Part shown: in pieces, positions 9,739 to 18,022 of the stretch
Position numbering within the stretch: position 1 is the first letter of the stretch
Layout of the letters: every line of letters starts with the position of its first letter
The notes under the pieces: generated by a model
Told to the model about the DNA's origin: nothing
What the model saw: the letters and a program-made list of their open reading frames with translations, nothing else
Database searches by the model: none
Origin: Methylophaga sp.
GTDB taxonomy: Bacteria; Pseudomonadota; Gammaproteobacteria; Nitrosococcales; Methylophagaceae
Direction of reading: 5' to 3'
Assembly: GCA_002733505.1 (NCBI GenBank)
Contig: NVVW01000006.1
Location: 48,415-112,414 of the forward strand
DNA length: 64,000 nt
Made by a program: the position numbers and the translations under genes

Positions 9739-10395
9739 ATGAACACTCAACCCATTTCTGTCTTGCTGATAGATGATCACACAATTTTACGTGAAGGATA
9801 TCAACGGCTTCTTGAGTCTGCAGGTTTTTCGGTAATAGGTCAGGCTGGAAATGCTACTGATGGTTACCAGGCCTTTATTACACTAAAACCAAAAGTATGT
9901 ATTATCGATCTCACTATGCCGCCTGGCACCAGCGGACTGGAATGCATACGTCGCATATGCCTCCATGATAAAAAGGCCTGTATATTAGTCTGTAGCATGC
10001 ATGAAGAAAGCGCTTTAGCTATACGAGCTATGGAACTTGGAGCATTGGGCTACATTACCAAGTCTTGCTCATCTGATATTTTAATCGAGGCTGTGAACAC
10101 AGTTGCTGAAAAAAAACCCTATCTTGCTGCTGAGCTTGCACACTCAATCGTTATCGACACGCACCTAAAACCACAACAAAAAATTAATTCACTTTCACAT
10201 CAGGAATTCGCAATATTTACAATGGTCGCCAATGGGATGAATATTGGAGAAATATCAAAAAACCTCCATCTTTCACCTAAAACAGTTTCTAATTACAAAA
10301 CTAATATGATGCGAAAACTTGGTCTTACTAAGCTAGCAGATGTTATTTTCCTATCGCAGAAATACGGTTTAAGCAACTCTAGTTCACATCAATGA
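9739..10395 (+). CDS. LuxR/NarL-family response regulator, partner of the upstream kinase
   Basis: The receiver domain occupies residues 6-120, with acidic pair D12-D13, phospho-acceptor D57 (CIIDLTMPPG) and the conserved lysine in GYITKS. A C-terminal LuxR helix-turn-helix follows (LSHQEFAIFTMVANGMNIGEISKNLHLSPKTVSNYKTNMMRKLGL). The 218-residue length is standard for the family. It probably binds upstream of mxaF or the mxaD block, but no operator was identified. Confidence 0.9.
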   Translation: MNTQPISVLLIDDHTILREGYQRLLESAGFSVIGQAGNATDGYQAFITLKPKVCIIDLTMPPGTSGLECIRRICLHDKKACILVCSMHEESALAIRAMELGALGYITKSCSSDILIEAVNTVAEKKPYLAAELAHSIVIDTHLKPQQKINSLSHQEFAIFTMVANGMNIGEISKNLHLSPKTVSNYKTNMMRKLGLTKLADVIFLSQKYGLSNSSSHQ

Positions 10396-10431
10396 TATCC
10401 CCTTAATGCAATCACAGAGTATATAGTCTCT

Positions 10432-10971
10432 ATGTCTTATTGGTTGCACAAACATCGTTTAAGCCATTTAATTGTTATTTCTAGCATCCTGACAGGTGTG
10501 TTAATTAGCTGTTCTGATGAACAGGAGACAACAGCCAGTGATGCTACTACCGCAACCTTAATATTTCCAGATCATAATAAATCAGACCTGGATATCGGTT
10601 TTCTTTCTCTGTCAGATAAGGTGGATCATGCGGATTGGCTGATTTATCAGACAACCAAGCAGGTGCCTCTACAATATGTAGGGCGCCAAGCAGTAAAAAT
10701 TAACTTAATCTATCTTGCTAAACGCTATGAAGAAAGTGGCAGGATGATCGCTAATCGCACAGTGCAAATAATCAAAATGCTGGAGGATAGTGGCGTCCAT
10801 GTTGATTTGCAGGAGTTTATGGATGGTATTGGTCAGATCCCTTTGGAGGGAAGCATGACCATATACAGTAGTTATTGTCAGCACTATTTTAACTTACGGA
10901 TCTTAGGTTTATCACATGAAAATACTATTCAATATATGATTTCAAAGCGTCTTGAAGTCAATGCTAGGTGA
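10432..10971 (+). CDS. Predicted lipoprotein of unknown function in the regulator operon
   Basis: The 179-residue product has an N-terminal hydrophobic segment ending in the lipobox LISC (cysteine about residue 27), followed by a Ser/Thr/Asp-rich linker. The mature part is mostly helical, with no motif I recognise. It starts 36 nt after the response regulator on the same strand, so it may act with the kinase as a periplasmic accessory or sensor (inference only). Confidence 0.65.
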   Translation: MSYWLHKHRLSHLIVISSILTGVLISCSDEQETTASDATTATLIFPDHNKSDLDIGFLSLSDKVDHADWLIYQTTKQVPLQYVGRQAVKINLIYLAKRYEESGRMIANRTVQIIKMLEDSGVHVDLQEFMDGIGQIPLEGSMTIYSSYCQHYFNLRILGLSHENTIQYMISKRLEVNAR

Positions 10972-10980
10972 ATGAACAGC

Positions 10981-11014
10981 AACTGCCTCAAAAAAATAAT
11001 AGCAGTTTTGTTTA
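10981..11014. terminator. Possible weak bidirectional terminator
   Basis: A short stem (AACTGC 10981-10986 with GCAGTT 11002-11007) is followed by TTGTTT. An A-run lies in its loop. It sits between the convergent lipoprotein gene and the minus-strand small-protein gene. The stem is short, so support is modest. Confidence 0.4.
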
Positions 11015-11356
11015 ATCTCCAATAATTTTTACTTGGACTATCTTCCAACTCTGCTTGGAGCCATCCGTCAATACCCGAGAACAGCCCATCTCATGTAAAC
11101 CTGTATCAGGTCTTAATATCACAACAGAACGTCCTCCCTGTCGTATATCCATAAAATACCGTTCCATTTGGACTTCAAGCGTTTGCTTTGTATTGCTGGA
11201 TCCAACCATGATCATCTTGCCTGCTCGAATAGAACACTGTTCGTGCTCCATTTCACTGAGATGGATGAACTTAAAAAGCATAGACTGTGTCTGACCAGCA
11301 TAGGCAAATGAGTAACATAACGATAGAATAAATAAATAAAATTGGAAAAGTTTCAT
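11012..11356 (-). CDS. Small exported protein, paralogue of the 11514-11891 gene
   Basis: This 114-residue protein has a signal peptide (MKLFQFYLFILSLCYSFAYA). The mature part of about 94 residues has two cysteines (EQCSIR and GCSRVL) that may form a disulfide. It aligns over its whole length with the gene upstream: HLxEMxHEQCS, KMIMV.SSNT.Q.LE.Q..RYFMDIRQ.GRSVV.LRP, GCSRVL, QSWK.VQ.KII. I do not recognise the family. As the last gene of the mxa operon it may act on periplasmic methanol dehydrogenase (inference). Confidence 0.75.
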   Translation of the reverse strand: MKLFQFYLFILSLCYSFAYAGQTQSMLFKFIHLSEMEHEQCSIRAGKMIMVGSSNTKQTLEVQMERYFMDIRQGGRSVVILRPDTGLHEMGCSRVLTDGSKQSWKIVQVKIIGD

Positions 11357-11367
11357 CTACAAGCCTC

Positions 11368-11485
11368 TAATTAACCTAATGGAATGGTCAGTCTTACTCC
11401 TAGTTTGATGTGGGTGAACATGTCACATCATGGCACATTGATGCCGTTTAAAGGGGTGGGGCTGACCATTCCATTAGGTTAATTA
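11368..11485. mobile_element. 118-bp palindromic element with perfect 24-bp terminal inverted repeats
   Basis: The arms 11368-11391 and 11462-11485 are perfect reverse complements, starting TAATTAACCTAATGG and ending in GGTCAG towards the centre. The 70-bp centre has no coding capacity. No target-site duplication is evident. It sits exactly between two paralogous genes and looks like a MITE or a strong intercistronic stem. Confidence 0.75.
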
Positions 11486-11513
11486 CATTGGATAGTTCAT
11501 AAGGGTAGAGCTT

Positions 11514-11891
11514 TTACTCTTTAATAATTTTTATCTGGACGACTTTCCAGCTCTGTCTAGGGTTATCTGCCAATACCTGGGAACATCCCATTTGACGTGA
11601 TGCCAATACCCGGGAACATCCCATTTGATGTGCGTCAGTACTTGGTCTTAATACCACAACAGAACGCCCAGCTTGCCTTATGTCCATAAAATAGCGATCT
11701 AGTTGTATTTCGAGCATTTGTTCTGTATTGCTGGATTTAACCATGATCATCTTGCTGTCTCGCACAGAGCACTGCTCGTGCCCTATCTCATAAAGGTGGA
11801 TGAATTCTGATAATGGTGATCCTATTTCCGCAGCATAGGCCAACGAATGATAAAGCGACAGGGCTAATAGATAAAAGTGCAACAGTTTCAT
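11514..11891 (-). CDS. Small exported protein downstream of mxaL, with an internal 11-residue duplication
   Basis: The start at 11891 gives a clean signal peptide (MKLLHFYLLALSLYHSLAYA); an in-frame ATG 15 nt upstream is possible. The product is 125 residues and paralogous to the next gene. It differs by a near-exact tandem repeat of about 33 bp (about 11571-11637) that doubles the GCSRVL segment (QMGCSRVLASR / QMGCSQVLADN) and adds a third cysteine. Family and function are not recognised. It lies 69 nt after mxaL and is probably cotranscribed. Confidence 0.75.
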   Translation of the reverse strand: MKLLHFYLLALSLYHSLAYAAEIGSPLSEFIHLYEIGHEQCSVRDSKMIMVKSSNTEQMLEIQLDRYFMDIRQAGRSVVVLRPSTDAHQMGCSRVLASRQMGCSQVLADNPRQSWKVVQIKIIKE

Positions 11892-11959
11892 ACTATGGCT
11901 CTCCAATTAAGGTCTGAGTAGTTGAAACTGGAAAATTGTAATCATCATGATATTGCCAC

Positions 11960-12925
11960 CTACTGACGACGAAACAGTTTATCAGGTAGGTAAGCCAGAA
12001 CCAGAAACAGAAATGCCAGAGCCGCCGGAATGTAACTTAGGTCGGTTTTCTGTGTGTGCTTTTCTGAAAAATCTTGATGAGTGAGTGCGCTTAATAGCCC
12101 ATCCGATGATTGCAGATGGTGGTAGTGCAATTTCGCCTGCTCAGCTAGAGTTTTAAGATAGTCTTCTCGGAGCTTAGATAAATGTTCTGTGCTATCCACC
12201 TTATTTTCCCGGCGAACGTGGCGCGGATTATGCGGCACAATACCAGTTTTAACACCATGATTCACTGATAAACCCGTCATGATACCTTGTGGCACATCTT
12301 CAGCCGTATAATAACCTACATTAATACCATCTTGATCATACTTCGGGATCCGACTCAACGCATGATCCCCCGTTCCGATAATAATACCTTTTATGACGGG
12401 TTCAGATTCTCCTGCTTGTAATTCTGCAAGGTCAGGATTAGAATTCGGGTTCATAGGAGGAGCTTCATGCCCATCTGTAAAAAACACTAGTGTTGTATTA
12501 TCTAGGGAGACGGTATGCATTAATTCGAGAGAATTATACAGTGCCATGATGATATTACTATCTGCCACCCAAGCCATTCGCCAATCTAAACTATTGATAC
12601 TTTTACGTAGTTCTGAATAGTCACTACACACCTCGATAGGGCTGTAAAGCATCGTGGGGGTACGTTCAGTGAAAACACCCAGTCCGACACGCGAACCACA
12701 AGGCAGTTGCTGAATAACCGACAGCACATCAAATTTTATTTTATCGAGTCTAGTGATTGGATCGCCTTCGGCATTGAGATAGTCCGGCACATTCATGCTG
12801 CGAGTAATGTCAATAATAAAGAAATAGTTATAGTGTTTACTCGGAAAGGGTAACGGTGGTAGTAATACCGCACTAATTAAAAGTAGTGCTGCGATAATTA
12901 GAATCCATATTGATTTCATTGACAT
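11960..12925 (-). CDS. mxaL: MxaL, membrane-anchored von Willebrand A protein for methanol dehydrogenase assembly
   Basis: MxaL is one of the MxaACKL proteins needed to insert calcium into MxaF. The protein has an N-terminal helix (IWILIIAALLLISAVLLPPLPF). A vWA domain follows with an altered metal site DITRSMN and a second TDGHE loop. A C-terminal helix (AALAFLFLVLAYLP) closes it. I start at the ATG at 12925, where MSMKSIW leads straight into the helix; ATG 12919 is equally possible. Upstream codons would run into mxaK. Confidence 0.88.
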   Translation of the reverse strand: MSMKSIWILIIAALLLISAVLLPPLPFPSKHYNYFFIIDITRSMNVPDYLNAEGDPITRLDKIKFDVLSVIQQLPCGSRVGLGVFTERTPTMLYSPIEVCSDYSELRKSINSLDWRMAWVADSNIIMALYNSLELMHTVSLDNTTLVFFTDGHEAPPMNPNSNPDLAELQAGESEPVIKGIIIGTGDHALSRIPKYDQDGINVGYYTAEDVPQGIMTGLSVNHGVKTGIVPHNPRHVRRENKVDSTEHLSKLREDYLKTLAEQAKLHYHHLQSSDGLLSALTHQDFSEKHTQKTDLSYIPAALAFLFLVLAYLPDKLFRRQ

Positions 12926-12930
12926 CGTTC

Positions 12931-13500
12931 TCAAGGTAAACCAACAGGAAAGCCTGGCATTGCAGACCAAAGTTCAGTGCTACTTTCTGGTTCTTCTTCA
13001 CTAATCGTAACAGCGCCGAGCGGAAGATCGCGTGACAGTCTTTGTGCAGCTTCAAAATTGAATTTGGCATTCCAGAAATTAGGCTCAGTTGTCAGTGCAG
13101 AACGATAAAAGCTTTTAGCGCTATCCGCCATGGCTACTGCCTGATCAACCGCTGTCTTTTCAGCTTGTACAATTGCTTCAGTAAGATAGAGGTTGCCGAG
13201 ATTATAATAAATATGTGTTAGCTGTTGCTGATTGGCCAACCGTTCGGCATGACTATATATTTCCACTGCTTCGTCAAATAAACCCAGTTTGTTTTGCAAG
13301 GCAGCATAGGCAAGAAGCACTTCAACACTACTAAGATCCAAGCTTGCAGAATCAACATATTCGCCTTGGCTTAACAACTGAACCTGTTGATTGATCTGTT
13401 GATAATTATATAGTTTATAAACACCATAGATAAGTGAGAACAACATAATCAGGCTCAATATAGCAAATAGGTAAATGAGCTGAATGCGACTTATAGACAT
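12931..13500 (-). CDS. mxaK: MxaK, membrane-anchored helical (TPR-like) assembly protein
   Basis: This 189-residue protein has one N-terminal transmembrane helix (IQLIYLFAILSLIMLFSLIYGVY) and an alpha-helical repeat region containing YYNLGNLYLTEA and AKFNFEAAQRL, reminiscent of TPR motifs. MxaK is required for calcium insertion into methanol dehydrogenase in Methylobacterium. The position between mxaC and mxaL and the one-base junction with mxaC fix the identity more than the sequence alone does. Confidence 0.85.
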   Translation of the reverse strand: MSISRIQLIYLFAILSLIMLFSLIYGVYKLYNYQQINQQVQLLSQGEYVDSASLDLSSVEVLLAYAALQNKLGLFDEAVEIYSHAERLANQQQLTHIYYNLGNLYLTEAIVQAEKTAVDQAVAMADSAKSFYRSALTTEPNFWNAKFNFEAAQRLSRDLPLGAVTISEEEPESSTELWSAMPGFPVGLP

Positions 13501-14480
13501 TATTTAGCCTCCAGTGCTTTGACACCAACCAAGGTCAAAACGAATAGTAGCGCAATGAAATAACAAAGCTGTGTCAAGCTATTACGAGGAATAAGTTCAT
13601 TATAAACAAGTGGAGCATTCTCCAGCTCATCAAGTTTAGAGAGAGCCTGCTGCAACGATTCTGGCGTGTCCACTTCAAAAGAATGGTAAGGAATGCCTAA
13701 TGTATGGAAAAATTTATCCAGATGGCGCTCTGGCATAATTCTAGGGTTATCATCAGCAGATGTTTCAGGTTCTGAAGTAATACCAAGACCACCCTCTGTA
13801 CGCAAAAATAGCCAATATAAACTGGCTCGATGCCGCTGAAACCATTCACGCAAAGTCTTTTGTGAACGATGATCTAGAGTAGCAGCACCATCAGATACCA
13901 AGACGATGACCCGTGAACCGGTATAGGGTTGATCTTTAAAATAACTAAGCCCCATCACTAAACCTTTATGAACATTGGTAAATGCCAGACCTGGACTCGT
14001 TAAACTATTGATCGCAGCCTGTGTCACTGATTTATGTTCTGTTAGTGGGCTGATAAAAAAAGGTTGAGTACTGAATCCGACCACACCAAAAAGATCATGT
14101 GGCCGCTCGTCAACAAACAGTGAAAGTAGATCACGAGCAATCTGTCTCTTAGCCGGAGTATTTTCGTCAGGTACTCGCCCACCAAACGTTTCATTCATGC
14201 TTTTACTACGATCCAATACAAATACAATATGCGCACCGGTGCCTGTTCTCTCAAATGTTTGCTCAGTTTGATAAAGCCCTGCCAACCCGAAAGTCAGGCT
14301 AGCAAAGGCTAATAGCCCCATTATTTTGATTGTCCAATCTAGCCATTTAGTGGTGCTGGTCTGTGGTATTAACTGGTTCCAACTAGCCGTTCTATGATGA
14401 AATACATTCATCATAAATGGTAACAAGCCCAATAATAATAACATCAGAACCCAAGGATGACTGAAAGCAAAATTCATCAT
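13500..14480 (-). CDS. mxaC: MxaC, membrane von Willebrand A protein
   Basis: This 326-residue protein has two N-terminal membrane helices (HPWVLMLLLLGLLPFMM and IMGLLAFASLTFGLAG). The vWA domain has a good metal-dependent adhesion site DRSKSMN and VSDGAATLD, and a C-terminal helix follows (CYFIALLFVLTLVGV). The start at 14480 (MMNFAFSHP) overlaps the mxaA stop as ATGA, so upstream in-frame ATGs were rejected. It works with MxaA, MxaK and MxaL in calcium loading of MxaF. Confidence 0.9.
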   Translation of the reverse strand: MMNFAFSHPWVLMLLLLGLLPFMMNVFHHRTASWNQLIPQTSTTKWLDWTIKIMGLLAFASLTFGLAGLYQTEQTFERTGTGAHIVFVLDRSKSMNETFGGRVPDENTPAKRQIARDLLSLFVDERPHDLFGVVGFSTQPFFISPLTEHKSVTQAAINSLTSPGLAFTNVHKGLVMGLSYFKDQPYTGSRVIVLVSDGAATLDHRSQKTLREWFQRHRASLYWLFLRTEGGLGITSEPETSADDNPRIMPERHLDKFFHTLGIPYHSFEVDTPESLQQALSKLDELENAPLVYNELIPRNSLTQLCYFIALLFVLTLVGVKALEAK

Positions 14481-15415
14481 TTTTTCAATGCTAACCTTTC
14501 TGCTCCAGCCAATTGCTGGCATAACGCTAACAGTTGATCAAAATTATTTTGGCTGTCGTTATATTCAGCATAAAGTGCATCACTTGATAACTGATAGAAA
14601 CTAACGATCTGCTGCTGATGTGCTGAGAATTCAGGATGTGCCCGGATAAAATCTTCTATTTGATGAAAAAACAGTGCCTGTTTAGCTTTGTTATTAAATG
14701 CTTGATGGACAGCCTGAAGCGCTTGACGAAAATGATCAGGAAGATCTTTTTTATTTATTTTCAACTTATTGACTTGACGATACGCCACTTGAAATGGAGA
14801 TCGTGAAAACTTGAATAAATAACCTCTTAGTATCGCCCAAATTATTACCCCTAATACCGTGATAATTGCAAGTATTAACAATTGACGTTTTAATTTCTCC
14901 GTTGCTATTAACATTGGCTTCAAGTCGGGTTTCATAAAAGCTTGCACGACTTGGTTGGTATTTACACCACGCGGAATCACTTCTTTTAGAGGTGACATGG
15001 AAAACGGCCAATCTGGAAGGGTGATCTGTTCGATCCTGTCACTATCGGTGGCATTAAAAGTTATCGCTAATTTTGGTATGATAAGTGATTTGACACTCAG
15101 CGGCGCATAAAAAACCTGATAGGTAAACTGCAAGTGGTATTGTCTTATCGTATTATCCAAAAATGTTTGTTTATGCTGTGTATTGACCAATTGCAACCAA
15201 TAACTCAATTCACCGTTTGGTGGCAAGGAAGCAGCAGATAAGCTAAAATTGGCGGGCACATTAACAATATAATGATGTTCAATAATATCACCGGTCAAAA
15301 TACCAAAATCTTTGCCTAGAGATTGCTTCGTGATCCCAATACTATTATCACTGGCTATTAACTGCCCAGCAAAAATTAATGTGAGCCAAAAGATAATAAT
15401 GCAATATTTAAGCAT
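14477..15415 (-). CDS. mxaA: MxaA, calcium-insertion protein
   Basis: This protein of about 312 residues has an N-terminal signal or anchor (LKYCIIIFWLTLIFAGQLIAS), a periplasmic beta-rich domain, a central membrane helix (LLILAIITVLGVIIWAI) and a cytoplasmic helical tail (FRQALQAVHQAFN). MxaA is required for active, calcium-containing methanol dehydrogenase. I take the ATG at 15415, 4 nt after the mxaS stop, because it places the helix at the N-terminus. ATGs at 15433 and 15448 would overlap mxaS and are possible. Confidence 0.85.
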   Translation of the reverse strand: MLKYCIIIFWLTLIFAGQLIASDNSIGITKQSLGKDFGILTGDIIEHHYIVNVPANFSLSAASLPPNGELSYWLQLVNTQHKQTFLDNTIRQYHLQFTYQVFYAPLSVKSLIIPKLAITFNATDSDRIEQITLPDWPFSMSPLKEVIPRGVNTNQVVQAFMKPDLKPMLIATEKLKRQLLILAIITVLGVIIWAILRGYLFKFSRSPFQVAYRQVNKLKINKKDLPDHFRQALQAVHQAFNNKAKQALFFHQIEDFIRAHPEFSAHQQQIVSFYQLSSDALYAEYNDSQNNFDQLLALCQQLAGAERLALKK

Positions 15416-15419
15416 TGTA

Positions 15420-16253
15420 TTATTTAGTAACATTATGAAAATATTCACTCATTTGTTGCACCGAGAAGTGATCGCTCATCCAACAAGCTCGGCTATTAAA
15501 TTGTTGAAACACACTATTAAGCTGAATTTTCCTGTCAGTAAAAGTATATTCAATCTGCTGTTTTTGCTTTTTAGTGACAAAAATAAGTCGGCTTCGCCCC
15601 GTTTCAGCATCCCTTATCTGCACAAATCGCCAAGCAGGAAAGTCCTGATATTCTGCCGAAAGCCAAACCACTATCGGTATCAAATAATGCCCAGATAATG
15701 CATTAAATGTCTGGTTTAATTTTTCTGTAGACCAGTGAAAATCTGAAATAATAAAAATAAGTGCACGCCGATCTGGTAACAACCGATCAACAATATCAAA
15801 CGCTTGGGCGACATCGTGATTATGACTGTTTTTTTGCGCTACAAAATGGGTTTTTATAAGTTCAGAATTATTGTTCACCTTAATTTTATCACTAAGTAAA
15901 AAGCTTTGATAATTATCATTTCTGGCTGCAACAGAACGTGTAATGCTGTGCTCACAAGCAGTCACTAGCTCTGGCTTTTCTGCAAACCTCATTGAATCAG
16001 AACCATCTACTAAAGTTATTACATCCAGCTTGCTACGCTGGCGATAACTTCGAACATAAAGTGATTCAAAAGGATCTGTTACTGATCTATTCAGATCAAT
16101 TCTCGCTGGATTAGGCTCAGCTAAAAATAATGACTTTTTATAAAAGTCACTGCCCGATCCCTGCCGTTTACTCTTGTGTTCACTATCACGCAATGAACTG
16201 AGAATAAAGGGAGTTCTATAATCAAAGATATCATGTTGATGATCGATATTCAT
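15420..16253 (-). CDS. mxaS: MxaS, DUF58-family protein
   Basis: This 277-residue soluble protein has the DUF58 layout: the D-F-ESLYVRSYR segment (about residues 60-70), then a vWA-like core with VDGSDSMRF and FIISDFHW. MxaS pairs with the MoxR-type ATPase MxaR, a combination seen for MoxR/DUF58 pairs in general. The start overlaps the mxaR stop by 4 nt (ATGA), which indicates tight coupling. It is needed for methanol oxidation in other methylotrophs. Confidence 0.9.
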   Translation of the reverse strand: MNIDHQHDIFDYRTPFILSSLRDSEHKSKRQGSGSDFYKKSLFLAEPNPARIDLNRSVTDPFESLYVRSYRQRSKLDVITLVDGSDSMRFAEKPELVTACEHSITRSVAARNDNYQSFLLSDKIKVNNNSELIKTHFVAQKNSHNHDVAQAFDIVDRLLPDRRALIFIISDFHWSTEKLNQTFNALSGHYLIPIVVWLSAEYQDFPAWRFVQIRDAETGRSRLIFVTKKQKQQIEYTFTDRKIQLNSVFQQFNSRACWMSDHFSVQQMSEYFHNVTK

Positions 16254-17281
16254 GGTGACTGAATGGTATTGAGCACACCACTAATCAACTCTTCTACTAC
16301 TGCTTCGCCATTATAGTTATAGATTGGGTTGATAAAAATTCGGTGTTTGCTAACAGCGCGGATAACCACGTGAAAATCTTCAGGAATAACACTGTGGCGT
16401 TGATTTAACCAAGCATGCACACGCGCAACGCGTGCCATATAACTGATCCCACGAGGTCCCATGCCACCTATCACCAGTTTTTCAGTATCAATATCACTAA
16501 TTTTAATATTGAAGTCTTGCGGCTTTCTTAATGCCTGACACAAATGAAAACCATAATCCTGAATAGCCTCACTGGCATGGATCGATGTTTGAAGTTCTGC
16601 GGCGATATTATTTAATTCATCAAAGGGTAAAATAGCTTTATCAGCAGATCCAATCAATTTATCTACATCGTGATAACGGGTATTAAACATTAATTCTTTT
16701 AGCTGAGATTCTACCTTAGGTTGCTCCATATGCAGTTCCATCATAAAGCGATCACGAGCCGCAGCTGGTAACTCGAAGGTTTCATCTTTTTCAATGCGAT
16801 TACGATCAGCAAAAACCTGCAAATGTGGAAAATGGAATGTTTTATTAAACGCACTGACACTATGCTCTGCCATCACCCGTAATAATAAAGAATGCACTTG
16901 AGGTCTGGCACGATTGATTTCATTAAAGAAAAATGTGGACAACTGCTCGCCATGCTTAAGCAACGGCCCTTCACTAACAGCAGGTTTGCCATCACCAGTA
17001 ATATGCGTGTAATAAATCAAATCATGCGGCATTAGATCAATGGTGCCTTCAATACGCTCAAAATCGCCACCCAGACTTTCTGCAGCTGCTCGAAGCAATG
17101 TTGTTTTGCCAACGCCTACATCACCTTCTAGCAAGACATGACCACGACAAAAAATAGCAACCACTAGTAAGTCAATGAGATCCTCTTGCCCCAGGATGGT
17201 ACGATTAATATTATTGCGTAAATCAGTGGCTCGCTGATGCCAATCAGTCAGCAAGTTATCTGTATTAGATTTTGTGTTCAT
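16250..17281 (-). CDS. mxaR: MxaR, MoxR-family AAA+ ATPase
   Basis: This 343-residue AAA+ ATPase is the founding MoxR type. Walker A is GDVGVGKTTLL, Walker B is FFNEINRA, and the arginine and sensor region AAARDRFMMEL is present. It is thought to act as a chaperone with MxaS and MxaACKL in methanol dehydrogenase maturation. It is 30 nt after mxaG and overlaps mxaS. Confidence 0.93.
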   Translation of the reverse strand: MNTKSNTDNLLTDWHQRATDLRNNINRTILGQEDLIDLLVVAIFCRGHVLLEGDVGVGKTTLLRAAAESLGGDFERIEGTIDLMPHDLIYYTHITGDGKPAVSEGPLLKHGEQLSTFFFNEINRARPQVHSLLLRVMAEHSVSAFNKTFHFPHLQVFADRNRIEKDETFELPAAARDRFMMELHMEQPKVESQLKELMFNTRYHDVDKLIGSADKAILPFDELNNIAAELQTSIHASEAIQDYGFHLCQALRKPQDFNIKISDIDTEKLVIGGMGPRGISYMARVARVHAWLNQRHSVIPEDFHVVIRAVSKHRIFINPIYNYNGEAVVEELISGVLNTIQSP

Positions 17282-17311
17282 AATTAAATACTTTATTAAA
17301 AGTGGGGTTGT

Positions 17312-17974
17312 TTACTGCGTAGCATTTTCGAGTGCTACTTTATCGCTTTCAGCCTTATCAAGAGCCTCGCGGACTGCTTTATCTCTTGCGGCATTTTCGA
17401 GTGCTTCTCTAAAATCTGCTGGCATTTCTGCTGGCACTAACGTGGCACGCTGTTCTTCACTAAGCCATAACGCATCTTCTGGTTTATCCCAGTAAACACT
17501 TCGTATGTAGGACATTACTTGAAGCATTTCATCAATAGTGAGTTGATTACGTTGAGGTCCCATCATAGCTCGTGCACCATCGTAAACAATTTCAAACAGA
17601 CCTTTATCCTTTTTACCTAGGGGATAAGTCCAGTAACTATCGCCCAATGCAGGCCCTATTTTTCCTTCGACATAATGTCCATGACAGCCAGAACATGCTG
17701 TCATATACAGATCTGCTCCAACTCTAATAACATCTTCATCCTGGTTGTAGATATTTTCACCTGTTATCATAAAATGTTTGGTTGCCTCTGTGTCTTCGCC
17801 TTTTTTACCAAAAGAAAAATCAATTTCTACACCCGTCATTGCATTACGAAATACTGGTACTGGTACTGGTGCCGCTTCTTGTTCCGAAGCGACCACCATG
17901 CCTGATGTTAGACTTATGGTGGAAGTCATCAATAAAAGGACTAGATACGCTATTTTTTTCACTATATTATTCAT
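17312..17974 (-). CDS. mxaG: MxaG, cytochrome cL, electron acceptor of methanol dehydrogenase
   Basis: This periplasmic monoheme cytochrome has a signal peptide ending about ...SGMVVASEQ. The heme-binding CSGCHGH follows at about residues 94-100. Downstream comes the cytochrome cL pattern GKIGPALGDSYWTYP, then GARAMMGPQ and LQVMSYIRSVYW. It takes single electrons from PQQ in MxaFI and passes them to a terminal oxidase pathway. The last 30 or so residues form an unusual charged, Ala/Glu/Lys-rich tail with two similar ALENA segments, encoded by a partly duplicated DNA stretch. The position after mxaJ is canonical. Confidence 0.92.
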   Translation of the reverse strand: MNNIVKKIAYLVLLLMTSTISLTSGMVVASEQEAAPVPVPVFRNAMTGVEIDFSFGKKGEDTEATKHFMITGENIYNQDEDVIRVGADLYMTACSGCHGHYVEGKIGPALGDSYWTYPLGKKDKGLFEIVYDGARAMMGPQRNQLTIDEMLQVMSYIRSVYWDKPEDALWLSEEQRATLVPAEMPADFREALENAARDKAVREALDKAESDKVALENATQ

Positions 17975-18022
17975 TTTAATTTCACCCTAATGTGCATATT
18001 TGTGACCAACTAGCAATATTAT

